Below are positions 17,255-25,966 of a stretch of DNA of 64,000 nt, piece by piece. This stretch comes from Candidatus Caenarcanales bacterium. GTDB lineage: Bacteria > Cyanobacteriota > Vampirovibrionia > 2-02-FULL-35-15. The translations under genes and the position numbers were made by a program. Position 1 is the first letter of the stretch. Each line of letters begins with the position of its first letter. The stretch covers positions 62,001 through 126,000 of the forward strand of contig JAGVKQ010000007.1 of NCBI GenBank assembly GCA_020050435.1. The letters are read 5' to 3'. Below the pieces are notes generated by a model, which worked only from the letters and a program-made list of their open reading frames with translations, had not been told where the DNA came from and searched no databases.

Positions 17255-18541
17255 CTAAACTGCCTGTATATTTGCAAGAGCTAAAGTTGCCCCTTCACTT
17301 ATTGCATTATCCAAACTTCTTGATGCAGTAGTAAGAGATTCAACTGCAGGCTGACCAATTCTTTCCAGAACTACAATTGCAAATGCTCTTAACTTGTCAT
17401 TATCATTATTTAATAGAGCAATAAGTGGGTCAACAGCAGGTTGACCAATTTTAACAAGAGCATCTGTAGTGGATCTCATTATCTCAGCATCGTTCTGGAA
17501 TATGGCAAGAAGTGGTGCGATAGCTCGTGGATCACGAATTTCTCCTAGAATATTTGCTGCATTCTTTTTTACATATATAGGATCTTCATTTAATAGAGGA
17601 ATAAGTGGTTCAACAGCAGGCTGACCAATTTTAACAAGAGCGTCCGCTGCTAATGATCTTACATCGATATTCTCATCACGTAAAAGAGCAATGAGAGAGT
17701 TGATAGCAGGCTCACCAATACTTCCAAGAGCCGTTGTTATATCTGGACCAATATTTTTTTGATTACCTTTTAGTTTTAATGCAGCAATAAGAGGTGGGAT
17801 AGCTTGAGGATCACCAATCACTCCCAGAGCAAGTGCAGCAGATCTTTTTACAGATACTGTTTTATCTTTTAATGCAGCAATAAGTGGTTCGACAGAATTA
17901 GCATCTTTAATTTTTCCAAGAGTAGTTGCAGCGCCCGCTCTTAATGTATAGTGTTTATCTTTATCTTTTAATGCAACGGTAAGTGGTTCAACAGTAGGTT
18001 GACCAAGTTCAACTAGCCTAGCAATGATTGCTTCATTTTTCTTTTCTCCTAACTTTAATATTAATTCATCAACAGAGAGTTTTAATAAATCTTCGTCTAT
18101 GGTGGGAGGGGCTTTCTCAGAAACTCTTAGACCTTTTTTTAATGCGTTATCATTTTTCTTTGAAGCTGGATCTGTTGCATTTTGATTTTGAGTAGATGTT
18201 TCTGGATTTGTAGAACCACCTCCTCTTAAATCAACACCTTGGAAAATTCCAACAATAAGAGCTGCTATTCCACCTAAAGAGGTCATTGCTGAAAATAATT
18301 TTATTGCTTGGTTCTTAGTGCTTATTATGCCTGTAAAAAATCCGCCTATTCCTAGTCCTGCACCAATTAGTTCTATAAGAGATCTTTCTTTAATCCAATC
18401 TGGCTTCTTATTTTCTTTTACTCTATTTGAATAGTCAGCCTGTAGCCATTCTTTAGTGATTTTTCCATCACTAGGTTTGTCTTTGGCCTGAAAAGCATAA
18501 ATAGGCACAAAAGCATTATTTATAGAAGAAGTTGTTGTCAT
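17255..18541 (-). CDS. Membrane-anchored HEAT/PBS-lyase repeat protein, paralog 2
   Basis: 428 residues. The N-terminus (about 105 residues, two membrane helices, DYSNRVKENKKPDW motif) matches paralog 1. A short Asn/Lys/Thr-rich linker follows at about 110-150. Residues 155-425 are continuous HEAT repeats, roughly eight units such as VEPLIAALKDKTVSVKRSAALALGVIGDP and VDPLIALLNNDNDKLRAFAIVVLERIGQP (two separate units). It lacks the unique middle domain of paralog 1. The stop lies directly next to the duplicated leader of paralog 1, so the pair arose by a duplication that included the promoter. Confidence 0.75.
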   Translation of the reverse strand: MTTTSSINNAFVPIYAFQAKDKPSDGKITKEWLQADYSNRVKENKKPDWIKERSLIELIGAGLGIGGFFTGIISTKNQAIKLFSAMTSLGGIAALIVGIFQGVDLRGGGSTNPETSTQNQNATDPASKKNDNALKKGLRVSEKAPPTIDEDLLKLSVDELILKLGEKKNEAIIARLVELGQPTVEPLTVALKDKDKHYTLRAGAATTLGKIKDANSVEPLIAALKDKTVSVKRSAALALGVIGDPQAIPPLIAALKLKGNQKNIGPDITTALGSIGEPAINSLIALLRDENIDVRSLAADALVKIGQPAVEPLIPLLNEDPIYVKKNAANILGEIRDPRAIAPLLAIFQNDAEIMRSTTDALVKIGQPAVDPLIALLNNDNDKLRAFAIVVLERIGQPAVESLTTASRSLDNAISEGATLALANIQAV

Positions 18542-18563
18542 AAAAGTCTTAAATAAAAAAGAT

Positions 18564-18609
18564 CCTATGTTTCTATCCTAAACAATTAAGGTTAAGAGGG
18601 AAAGGATTG
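18564..18609 (-). promoter_or_regulatory. Putative promoter of HEAT paralog 2 (duplicated leader)
   Basis: TTAACC (18590-18595, minus strand) and, 20 bases on, CATAGG (18564-18569) mirror the leader of paralog 1. Bases 18586-18609 are identical to 17231-17254. The -10 match is weak, so conservation of the leader is the main evidence. Confidence 0.3.
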
Positions 18610-18724
18610 ATTATTAATAAAAAATTAAGACTTGTATTTGATAATTAATGAGCTTGATTTGTAATTTTAGGCAAATCTTATGGTGTTTTGTATTAAGATT
18701 TTTTTAGGCAATTTGAGGAATCCA

Positions 18725-20491
18725 ATGAAAAACTATAAATCAATTATTTCTGGGGCATTAATTTTATTATTAATATTTTCTTTAAATGTAAAAGCAGCTT
18801 TTGATGTACAGGGTGTAGGTCTTTTTAGAGATAGTAATTTATGTGTTTTAGACTCATCTCAAAACCCATCAGCAGTAACTTTTGCTTCTATACAGACATC
18901 ACAGGATAGTGCCATAGCCAGAACCAATTCTAGTGGAGCATTTTGTAAACCATCAATTTTTACAGGTGGAGCTATTTTAAGTAACAGTAGCGGAAAAGTA
19001 ACCCAGGCTCAGCCAGTAGTCCAGGCAAATGGTAGGGGAATTTTAATCACTGAACCCTTTGGTCCATCCGGTGCAGTATCTAGCTCCGGTGACCCTACTG
19101 CTTTTAATTCTCTTTTGAATAAATATGGTGGATCTACGATGTTGGTTTTTGAAATAGCTCTTCCACAGGGCTGTGATGTTATAGATGATGATGATGATGG
19201 AGAAGGTACAGCATCTGTTCTTTCTGGAATAAATGATTTTAGTTTTCCTACATGCTCTGCTACAGGTGGTTTAAATGTTTTTTGTAATGATTTAAGTTCT
19301 TCTGGTTTGTTAACTGCTTCAAATGTTCTTGTTCCGGCATCTGGAAGTACTCCAGCAAAAGTTAGATTTGGAATTACCAGCGTAAATTTTTCAGCCGATA
19401 GTAACTTGATAGATTCTATACTTATAAAGTTTGATTCTCAGGACATTTTTTGTTCTAGCTCTGCTATTTCACCTCTAACAGCTACAATTACAGCTAAAAA
19501 TGCAATAGACTCACCTACCTTGAGTGAAACTATAGGTACTGCTGATTTTGGTGCACCAATAAAAGCATTAGATGTATCAGGTTCTGCTAGTTCTCTTTTA
19601 ATTTCAGAATTAGATAATGATAGTATTCCTGTAGGGAACACATCCTCACAATCATTGATAGATCCAATTTCTGGATTAACTACTGAAATAACCATGATAA
19701 ATCTGTGGATAGTTCCTTCAGCTACAAACATTTTTTCTACTGCCCCATCTTCTTCAGATGTAATATTTTCTGACACTTCATTAGCTTTATCTTCAGCACC
19801 TTTCATAGTAAGATCCAGTTCAGATGATAATTCTGCACCTACTGGAACAGTAGTTATTCCTATTAAGAAAAATGATATTAGTGGAGCATTAAGTCCTGCA
19901 AAAAATAAAACTACAATTACTATTAAGAATCTTGGATTAAGTTCTACATCGTCTTCTGGATCATCTTCTGGTTCGTCTTCTAGCGAGAGCTCTATTTCAG
20001 TTTTAATTTATGAACCAAATAGTCAGGCTGTAGTAAACACCCCAGGTGTGGCTTCTATAAATAATACGAGTAGTTCTACCAATCCTCAAAACTACTCTGC
20101 TTTTTCATATTTATCTACCAGAGCACAAAATCAAACAGCAGTTATAAGTAATGTAGTAAATGAAACTTCTATGCTTACTCAGCCTTTAACTGATGCTGAT
20201 TTAGCTTTAGTATTTGCCAGAAATACAATCTTAGGCTCACCACAAATTATTAACTTTACTAGTGGTATAGCGAGTTCATCTTCCGGATCTTCTGGATCTT
20301 CAAGTTCTTCGGGAGCCTCTGGATGTGAACAAACTGTTTGTGGCTGTTCAGATGTGAGCTGTACTCCTACATCCACACAGATTCAAACTTTTATAGATAG
20401 TAATGGTGGACTTTCTTCTATAATTTCTACTGGTGGTGCTCTTTTAAATGAGCTTATTTCTGCTGCGAAGAAACTGCTGGGTTTATCATAG
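18725..20491 (+). CDS. Secreted Ser/Gly-rich surface protein, function unknown
   Basis: About 588 residues. I chose the ATG at 18725, which has GAGGA five bases upstream and begins a clean signal peptide (KNYKSIISGALILLLIFSLN, cleavage near VKAAF). The longer frame from 18680 would bury the signal. The mature part is rich in Ser, Thr, Asn and Gly, with an acidic DDDDDGEG run near residue 155, suggestive of calcium binding. Two low-complexity Ser-Ser-Gly tracts lie at about 418-434 and 516-530. Next to the last tract are six cysteines within 20 residues (CEQTVCGCSDVSC). The C-terminus is hydrophobic. Likely exported or surface-attached; no family recognised. Confidence 0.7.
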   Translation: MKNYKSIISGALILLLIFSLNVKAAFDVQGVGLFRDSNLCVLDSSQNPSAVTFASIQTSQDSAIARTNSSGAFCKPSIFTGGAILSNSSGKVTQAQPVVQANGRGILITEPFGPSGAVSSSGDPTAFNSLLNKYGGSTMLVFEIALPQGCDVIDDDDDGEGTASVLSGINDFSFPTCSATGGLNVFCNDLSSSGLLTASNVLVPASGSTPAKVRFGITSVNFSADSNLIDSILIKFDSQDIFCSSSAISPLTATITAKNAIDSPTLSETIGTADFGAPIKALDVSGSASSLLISELDNDSIPVGNTSSQSLIDPISGLTTEITMINLWIVPSATNIFSTAPSSSDVIFSDTSLALSSAPFIVRSSSDDNSAPTGTVVIPIKKNDISGALSPAKNKTTITIKNLGLSSTSSSGSSSGSSSSESSISVLIYEPNSQAVVNTPGVASINNTSSSTNPQNYSAFSYLSTRAQNQTAVISNVVNETSMLTQPLTDADLALVFARNTILGSPQIINFTSGIASSSSGSSGSSSSSGASGCEQTVCGCSDVSCTPTSTQIQTFIDSNGGLSSIISTGGALLNELISAAKKLLGLS

Positions 20492-20516
20492 GGCGTCTGT
20501 ACAAATTTCTGTACGC

Positions 20517-20522
20517 TATAAT
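20517..20522 (+). promoter_or_regulatory. -10 box of glmS, leaderless type
   Basis: A perfect TATAAT ends eight bases before the glmS ATG and no Shine-Dalgarno intervenes, so transcription would begin at or next to the ATG. A degenerate GC-rich inverted repeat (GTACA/TGTAC arms) fills the space between the previous stop codon and this box. Confidence 0.45.
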
Positions 20523-20530
20523 AATTATAT

Positions 20531-22387
20531 ATGTGCGGCATCGTTGGGTATGTAGGAGAAAAGAAATTAGTCCCGATTTTACTGGAGGGATTACATTGCC
20601 TTGAATATAGAGGCTATGACAGTAGTGGAATTGCTATTCATGAAGGTCAAAGTTTAAATGTAATAAAAGCTGTAGGTAAGATATCTAAGCTTGAAGAAGT
20701 TCTGAATGTAAATGGAAATTCTACCAATGGAAAAAATGGAAGTGTTCATTGTGGGATAGGACATACCAGATGGGCTACACATGGTGAACCTACTGAAATC
20801 AATGCTCATCCGCATTTTGATACTGAAGAAAACATTGCAGTAGTCCATAATGGAATTATTAGAAATTATATAGAAGTAAAAGAGAAACTAATTAAAGAAG
20901 GAACAGTTTTTAAAAGTCAGACTGATACTGAAGTAGTTGTTCAGCTCATTGCATATAATTTCAAGCAAAGTAAATCCATTCTAAAAGCTATTTGTAAGTC
21001 AGTGAATGAATTGGAAGGCAGTTATGCTTTAGCTATTTTATTTAAAAGTGAACACAATAAAATCTATGCAGTTAGAAAAGAATCACCTCTTGTTATAGGA
21101 ATTGGTAAAAAAGAAAATTATTTAGCCAGTGATACTCCGACACTTAGCAGATTTGTAGATAAAGCAGCTCGCTTACTTGATAATGAAATAGCTGAATTGT
21201 CTAAAAAAGAAGTAGTTTTTTATAATTTTAAAGGAAAGAAAATAAAAAAGAAAATCCTCCGTATTTCAAAATCAAAAGACATTTTAGACAAGAGAGGATT
21301 TAAGCATTATTTGGCTAAAGAAATTAATGAGCAGTCAGAGGTTGTTTTGACTCTTCTTCAGGAATTGTTACCCAGTGCTGAAAAATCAGTTCAGCTTGAT
21401 TATTTAAAATTAGAACCTAAGTTTTTAAAAGAAGTAGACAGGATCTTAATTCTTGCTTGTGGGACAGCCTATCATGCTGGTCTTGTAGGAAAACATGTGA
21501 TTGAAAAATTGACTTCTATTCCTGTTGAAGTTCAGTTTGCCAGTGAATATTTAAACAGTGCTAGTTTGCTTACTAAGAAATCTTTGATTGTAGGAATTAG
21601 CCAATCTGGTGAAACTGCTGATACCATTGCAGCGATTAAAAAAGCTATTTCTTCAGGTGCCACTCTGATCGGAATTACAAACAGACCGGATTCAGCTCTT
21701 GCTGATATGGCTAAAAATCATTTAATAGTTAGTAGATCAGGTGTAGAAGTAAGTGTAGCTGCTACTAAAACATTTACTACGCAGATGCTAGTGTTATATT
21801 TGCTTGCTGTCTACATATCTGAAACCATCAACCATGAACCATCAACCATCAACCTCCTAAAGAAGGAACTTCGACAGCTTCCTCAGCTTATAGATCAGAC
21901 CCTAGCTAAGTCAGAGTTTTATCAGGAGCAAATCGTAAAATATGCCAGCAGTAAAGATTTTGTTTTTATTGGTAGAGGAATAAATTATCCGATAGCACTT
22001 GAAGCAGCATTGAAATTAAAAGAACTGAGCTATATTCATGCCAGTGGTTATGCATCTGGTGAAATGAAACATGGACCCATCGCTGTTCTTGATCGTGGCG
22101 TACCTGTAGTTTCTATTATCGTTCCAGGTGAAACTTATGAAAGAGTTATTCAAAATAGTTTAGAAGCCAAATCCCGCAAAGCACCAATGATAGCTGTGGC
22201 AGTGGATGGGGATAAAAAAGTAGATGGTATTTTCGATACAGTTTTGCACATTCCACCAGTTAGTGAAATACTGAGTCCATTTTTAACAGTAATCCCTATG
22301 CAGTTTTTATCTTATTACATAGCAGAACATTTAGGTAGAGATGTAGATCAGCCTAGAAATTTAGCAAAGTCTGTTACTGTGGAGTAG
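20531..22387 (+). CDS. glmS: Glutamine--fructose-6-phosphate aminotransferase (isomerizing)
   Basis: 618 residues, full length. The N-terminal glutaminase begins MCGIVGYVG with the catalytic Cys2 (Cys1 after Met removal), then HTRWATHGEPTEINAHPH. Two SIS sugar-isomerase domains follow: ILACGTAYHAGLVGKH, SQSGETADTIAAIKKA, and in the second GRGINYPIALEAALKLKELSYIHA (two motifs). The C-terminus DQPRNLAKSVTVE is the family hallmark. It makes glucosamine-6-phosphate for peptidoglycan and LPS. An in-frame heptanucleotide repeat encodes TINHEPSTIN between the SIS domains (about residues 431-440). No glmS ribozyme is visible upstream; the space is too short. Confidence 0.97.
   Translation: MCGIVGYVGEKKLVPILLEGLHCLEYRGYDSSGIAIHEGQSLNVIKAVGKISKLEEVLNVNGNSTNGKNGSVHCGIGHTRWATHGEPTEINAHPHFDTEENIAVVHNGIIRNYIEVKEKLIKEGTVFKSQTDTEVVVQLIAYNFKQSKSILKAICKSVNELEGSYALAILFKSEHNKIYAVRKESPLVIGIGKKENYLASDTPTLSRFVDKAARLLDNEIAELSKKEVVFYNFKGKKIKKKILRISKSKDILDKRGFKHYLAKEINEQSEVVLTLLQELLPSAEKSVQLDYLKLEPKFLKEVDRILILACGTAYHAGLVGKHVIEKLTSIPVEVQFASEYLNSASLLTKKSLIVGISQSGETADTIAAIKKAISSGATLIGITNRPDSALADMAKNHLIVSRSGVEVSVAATKTFTTQMLVLYLLAVYISETINHEPSTINLLKKELRQLPQLIDQTLAKSEFYQEQIVKYASSKDFVFIGRGINYPIALEAALKLKELSYIHASGYASGEMKHGPIAVLDRGVPVVSIIVPGETYERVIQNSLEAKSRKAPMIAVAVDGDKKVDGIFDTVLHIPPVSEILSPFLTVIPMQFLSYYIAEHLGRDVDQPRNLAKSVTVE
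21823..21850. repeat. Heptanucleotide repeat inside glmS
   Basis: AACCATC, AACCATG, AACCATC, AACCATC in tandem, then a degenerate AACCTCC. Encodes TINHEPSTIN in frame, at a surface linker between the two isomerase domains by family layout. The same repeat type, inverted, is inside atpG. Confidence 0.75.
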
Positions 22388-22389
22388 TT

Positions 22390-23112
22390 TTATTTTTTTA
22401 ACTTCTTGAGGAATTCTGCAAGTTCATTGGCACTTGGGTCAAGTTCTGCTGCAATATCTTTTACTGTTTTTAATACGGCATCAATGTCTTTTTCTAACAG
22501 TTTAATGTAAGTAAGGGTCAACTTTTTCTTACTTAAGGTTTCACCTTTAGTTCTTAATTCTTTAATAGGACCTTCTAATCTTTCTATAATTTTTACAATA
22601 TCAATGTTTTGAAACATTTTATTTTTGTCTATAGATTCTTTAGGCTCAAACTCTGTGTTGCTTGCAGGAATAATAATCTCATCACCCATGAAATACTCAG
22701 CAAAAAATAATTTTTCTTGACTTTCAGGTTTAAGACTTTCTATTACAGATAAGGAGTAGTCACACGCAGATAACCACACCTTTTTTACTTCACCTATAAT
22801 ATTTGGAGTTAACTCACCTCTTGATTTATAGTTTTCAAAAGTAGGTGGAACATTATTTAGTGCTCCAATGTTGTTATTTAATGTATGTTTTAATAAAGTG
22901 ACCAAAGCATCTTTATATCTTTTATCAGGATCAAAACTAATTCCAGAAGCCATGGCTTTAGCTGTAGGAGAAACTGCTAGAGTGCCAATAGGTCTTGGTC
23001 TTCTTGTTCTCTCAGTGCTTCCGGGAGATGCTGTTTTTTTAGCAGCAGTTTTTTTTACAGGTCTTCCTGTAGGTTGATTACTGTTTGCTCCACTGGCTCT
23101 TTTTGCATTCAT
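22390..23112 (-). CDS. Hypothetical protein with basic Lys/Arg/Pro-rich N-terminus
   Basis: 240 residues. The first 55 residues are basic and low-complexity (Ala, Lys, Arg, Pro, Thr), perhaps a nucleic-acid or membrane-surface binding tail. The rest is predominantly helical and ends in a long charged helix (about 185-240). No signal peptide, no motif I recognise. Convergent with glmS (two bases between stops). A 23-base sequence at 23194-23216 upstream is almost identical to one upstream of the next gene, so the two may be co-regulated. Confidence 0.6.
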   Translation of the reverse strand: MNAKRASGANSNQPTGRPVKKTAAKKTASPGSTERTRRPRPIGTLAVSPTAKAMASGISFDPDKRYKDALVTLLKHTLNNNIGALNNVPPTFENYKSRGELTPNIIGEVKKVWLSACDYSLSVIESLKPESQEKLFFAEYFMGDEIIIPASNTEFEPKESIDKNKMFQNIDIVKIIERLEGPIKELRTKGETLSKKKLTLTYIKLLEKDIDAVLKTVKDIAAELDPSANELAEFLKKLKK

Positions 23113-23232
23113 GTTTTTATATACTCAGACTAATTCTAAACAAAGAGACTTAGCAAATGTAAAACATTAGAGAAATTTAATCTAATTTAAAACATCTTTA
23201 TTTTTACTTAAGAATTAATAAGTGAATTGATA

Positions 23233-23805
23233 TTAATTTACTTCTTCTTTAGCAGGAAAAGGAGTAGCAGGATCGTCAGTTGTTGGTCTGCTTGCTTGGC
23301 TAGTAGGAGTTTCTCCTACCCAGCTGGTAAAAATTCCATCTACAAATGGTTTCATTTCTTTATATTGAAGTTTTGGTGATGGTATTATTCCATGTTGAAT
23401 GCATGACGCTCTTAAGCCAGGATCTTGATCTAGTGTAGGGTCTTTTTCTAGTTCAGAAGAATTTAAAGCAAATTTTGTATTAGGATGATTAGGCTTAATT
23501 CTAATTAAAAAATCAATACCTTTTTCACCACCCATAGTGTTATCACATACAACAAGATCGAAACCAGCAGCCAATTTACTTTCTGCATCAATAGCGTTAG
23601 CAGCCAGCGTTACATCATAATCTTTACGTAGTGCTATGTTGAAAAGTCCTGTAATCCCAGGATCATCATCTACTACAAGAACTTTCTTTTTGGCTGGTTC
23701 AGCTACTGGAGGATTTAAATTAGCTCCTGATGCAGCTCCTATGTCACTAGTTCCTGTTACTGAATTTCCTTGTCCTGCTCCGCCTGTTCCTAATACTGTT
23801 GTCAT
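23233..23805 (-). CDS. Response regulator receiver-domain protein
   Basis: 190 residues: a Gly/Ala-rich start (residues 1-38), a CheY-like receiver domain, and a Pro/Thr-rich tail. KKVLVVDDDPGITGLFNIAL holds the acidic pocket, FDLVVCDNTMGG the phosphoacceptor Asp (about residue 87), and the conserved Ser/Thr and Lys are in ALNSSE and SPKLQ. There is no output domain, so it may act as a phospho-relay or by protein contact. AAGGGG precedes the ATG at a proper distance. No histidine kinase is adjacent. Neighbouring genes on the same strand are unknown. Confidence 0.85.
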   Translation of the reverse strand: MTTVLGTGGAGQGNSVTGTSDIGAASGANLNPPVAEPAKKKVLVVDDDPGITGLFNIALRKDYDVTLAANAIDAESKLAAGFDLVVCDNTMGGEKGIDFLIRIKPNHPNTKFALNSSELEKDPTLDQDPGLRASCIQHGIIPSPKLQYKEMKPFVDGIFTSWVGETPTSQASRPTTDDPATPFPAKEEVN

Positions 23806-23921
23806 ATTTACCCCTTAAATAAAATCTTTAAATAATTTCATTTTCTATTTTAACTATAAATGATTTTCTACTTCTAAGTATTAGAAAAAATTAATGTGGT
23901 TTTTAAGATCTTTATCTTTGC

Positions 23922-24668
23922 TTAAGAATTGATATACATAGGATTTATTTTTAATTTCTCAATGCCTGCTTTACCAAGGGCATGCATTATTATTTTAGAT
24001 GTAAATTCTTGCATATCTAATGCTTCTTCTCCTGAAAAGGCGTGGAGCCCTTTCTTCCTAAGCTCTTCAACAATTCTATTGTCATTCTCATTATCCCTAG
24101 TGTATTGCATTATTAATACTGGGAAATCTGGATTGGTTTTTTTTACAGCACTTATTATTTTTTCAAAATTATGCTCACCGTCATATGGAATGACTAAAAC
24201 ATCAATTGATTTAAGATTTTTTAAGATATGAGAAATAGTAGATTCTATTGTGGCGGCAGGCTTAATTGATCTTGGTTTAGCAATACCTCTGTCATAGCAA
24301 AATTTAATACATAAGCAATCAAATAAAGCACCAAATCCCCAAGCAATATCATTTTGATTAAGAATTAGATAGTTAGGTGGTCTGTAATATTCTTGAAATA
24401 ATAAAGTCTCATGTACAGTTTTAGAGGTACAAGTCTGATTTTCAAAAGACTTTATTGGTATTGGTACATTGAATTCTCTAGCTAAATCTAAATCAGCTTT
24501 TGCTGCCCTTACAGCAACTCCCATTCTATGAAGGTCACTACGTAAACCACAGGTTCCATCACTTATAAATCTTCTATCAATATTTGTCTGAAAGGATATT
24601 TCACCTGAGTCTTGAGGAGGATATGACCAAGGTAATGGAAGAGATCTTCTTGTAGGAGTAATAAACAT
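23922..24668 (-). CDS. Hypothetical protein, possible degenerate receiver-like C-terminal domain
   Basis: 248 residues. The N-terminal half has a Pro-rich start and no recognisable motif. The C-terminal part (about 130-235) alternates strands and helices: VLVIPYDGEHNFEKIISAV, FPVLIMQYTRDN, and KKGLHAFSGEEALD. That order resembles a CheY-like fold in which the phosphoacceptor site would be YDGEHN. It lies between the receiver-domain gene and a small unknown gene, 16 bases downstream of the latter. The receiver interpretation is inference. Confidence 0.55.
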   Translation of the reverse strand: MFITPTRRSLPLPWSYPPQDSGEISFQTNIDRRFISDGTCGLRSDLHRMGVAVRAAKADLDLAREFNVPIPIKSFENQTCTSKTVHETLLFQEYYRPPNYLILNQNDIAWGFGALFDCLCIKFCYDRGIAKPRSIKPAATIESTISHILKNLKSIDVLVIPYDGEHNFEKIISAVKKTNPDFPVLIMQYTRDNENDNRIVEELRKKGLHAFSGEEALDMQEFTSKIIMHALGKAGIEKLKINPMYINS

Positions 24669-24684
24669 ATAAAATAAAAATTAA

Positions 24685-24918
24685 TTATATCCCAACAAAT
24701 CTAAGAGCCCTAATAAATAGGCTATATAAAAATGGTCTTATAGGTTTAAAATAATGATCCGCTTCAATATCTAAGGGACCTACTCTTGCAAAATCAGTAG
24801 GATCTTCAGGCATATCGACTTCCACTTCTGTCAGAGCATCAGGTTCTTGTATTGAAGCTCTCCTTACAGGCGTATTCAAATGTTCTGAATTAGAACGTAT
24901 TGCCATTGATAAAATCAT
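24685..24918 (-). CDS. Small hypothetical protein
   Basis: 77 residues, acidic middle (EVEVDMPEDPTDF), hydrophobic/aromatic C-terminus (PFLYSLFIRALRFVGI), no cysteines. A second ATG occurs at codon 5. Upstream on the minus strand TTAACC (24956-24961) and, 20 bases on, TACGAT (24930-24935) form a promoter-like pair. It is followed after 16 bases by the gene ending at 23922, so the two are probably cotranscribed. No function can be assigned. Confidence 0.45.
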   Translation of the reverse strand: MILSMAIRSNSEHLNTPVRRASIQEPDALTEVEVDMPEDPTDFARVGPLDIEADHYFKPIRPFLYSLFIRALRFVGI

Positions 24919-24966
24919 AATTGTTTAGAATCGTATCACTAGTCTTAAGGAAAAGGGTTAAGAAGG

Positions 24967-25863
24967 TTACATAGTCTTAAATTCTAATAGTTCTTTTACA
25001 GCATTTGGGTATCCAGCAAAATATTCACCGCTAATGACTGGTCTTGTTATTTGTCCTTTTAACTTAAGAGCTTCTCTACCTTCTTCAAGTGGAAAAATAT
25101 TTTTAAAGTCTTTATCTACACAAATACCACCAGCTTTTTCTACTAAATAATTTCCTGGTGCTACATCCCAGATAGCAGCATTTCCATTAGAAAAAACTAC
25201 TACTGAGTTCTCATGACCTGATGCTAAAAGGGATAAGCTGAGAGTTGCTGACCTGGATTTAAACTCAGCTTTGAAATCTTTTATATTTAACTTTTCTGAA
25301 TTTACTTTATCTAAAATTATTCTTCTTTCTTTAAAACTTGTTTCATTATTATTTATAAAACTGCTTTTTTCATTTACTAATATTCCTTTACTAAGCTCCG
25401 ATGCTTCAAATAAAATACCACTCCATTTATTTGTTTTAAACTTTTCTATTTCATGTTCTGGAGCATAAAATGCCGAGAAGATAACCTTGTTCTTATATAA
25501 AAGTGCGATAGCATGCCCAAAAAATGTTTCATTTGGCTGGACAAACATGCTAGTGCCGTCTATGGGATCTATAATCCACCTAAAATCTGAATCCATGTTC
25601 TCATGGTTAATTGAGGAGTATTTACCATCTAAAATTTCTTCTGCTGTAATTCTGAAATTGGGATATTTTGATGTAAGTTTATCCAGAACAAACTTCTGAA
25701 CAGCAAGATCTGCTTTAGTTACTTTTGTACCATCAGCTTTTAACTCGAAGTCTATTCCATTTTTTCGAAAATCCTTTGCCATAGAGCCACATTCAAGAAG
25801 CATTTCTCTGATAAATGGGGTGACTTCTTGTAAGATGTTTTCTGTTTGTAAACTGTTATTCAT
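24967..25863 (-). CDS. Inositol monophosphatase-family phosphatase (CysQ/HisN-like)
   Basis: 298 residues. The lithium-sensitive phosphatase fold shows in its metal-binding motifs: EEIL (Glu of the first metal site), DPIDGTSMFVQ, and near the end AAIWDVAPGNYLVEKAGG. The sequence could be inositol-1-phosphatase, 3'(2'),5'-bisphosphate nucleotidase or histidinol phosphatase; the motif set does not separate these. A TACAAT box ends ten bases before the start codon, with no Shine-Dalgarno. Divergent from hemE, with about 100 bases between. Confidence 0.85.
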   Translation of the reverse strand: MNNSLQTENILQEVTPFIREMLLECGSMAKDFRKNGIDFELKADGTKVTKADLAVQKFVLDKLTSKYPNFRITAEEILDGKYSSINHENMDSDFRWIIDPIDGTSMFVQPNETFFGHAIALLYKNKVIFSAFYAPEHEIEKFKTNKWSGILFEASELSKGILVNEKSSFINNNETSFKERRIILDKVNSEKLNIKDFKAEFKSRSATLSLSLLASGHENSVVVFSNGNAAIWDVAPGNYLVEKAGGICVDKDFKNIFPLEEGREALKLKGQITRPVISGEYFAGYPNAVKELLEFKTM

Positions 25864-25950
25864 CAGTATTACTATTGTACTGATAATCTAATGAAATATT
25901 TGAATTAAATTTGTATTTCCGTACATACGGGCTTTTGTGCTTGCATTGAT

Positions 25951-25959
25951 TGGTACAAT
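25951..25959 (+). promoter_or_regulatory. Extended -10 promoter of hemE, leaderless type
   Basis: TGGTACAAT ends seven bases before the ATG at 25967. No Shine-Dalgarno is present, which supports a leaderless heme operon transcript and the choice of that ATG over the in-frame GTG at 25937. Confidence 0.45.
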
Positions 25960-25966
25960 TATTTCT

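Noticed and set aside
15830-18060. Dense, evenly spaced repeated DNA that could look like a CRISPR array or satellite
   Set aside because: It is the coding sequence of HEAT units; repeats are diverged and the frame is open throughout.
19945-20310. TCTTCTGGA-type low-complexity tracts as microsatellite/phase-variable locus
   Set aside because: Units are imperfect multiples of three and keep the Ser/Gly reading frame, so length changes would not switch the gene.
20492-20530. glmS ribozyme upstream of glmS
   Set aside because: Only 39 bases separate the genes; the ribozyme core needs far more sequence.
25919-25930. Small hairpin CCGTA/TACGG before hemE as riboswitch or attenuator
   Set aside because: Five-base stem with two-base loop and no conserved core; too little structure.
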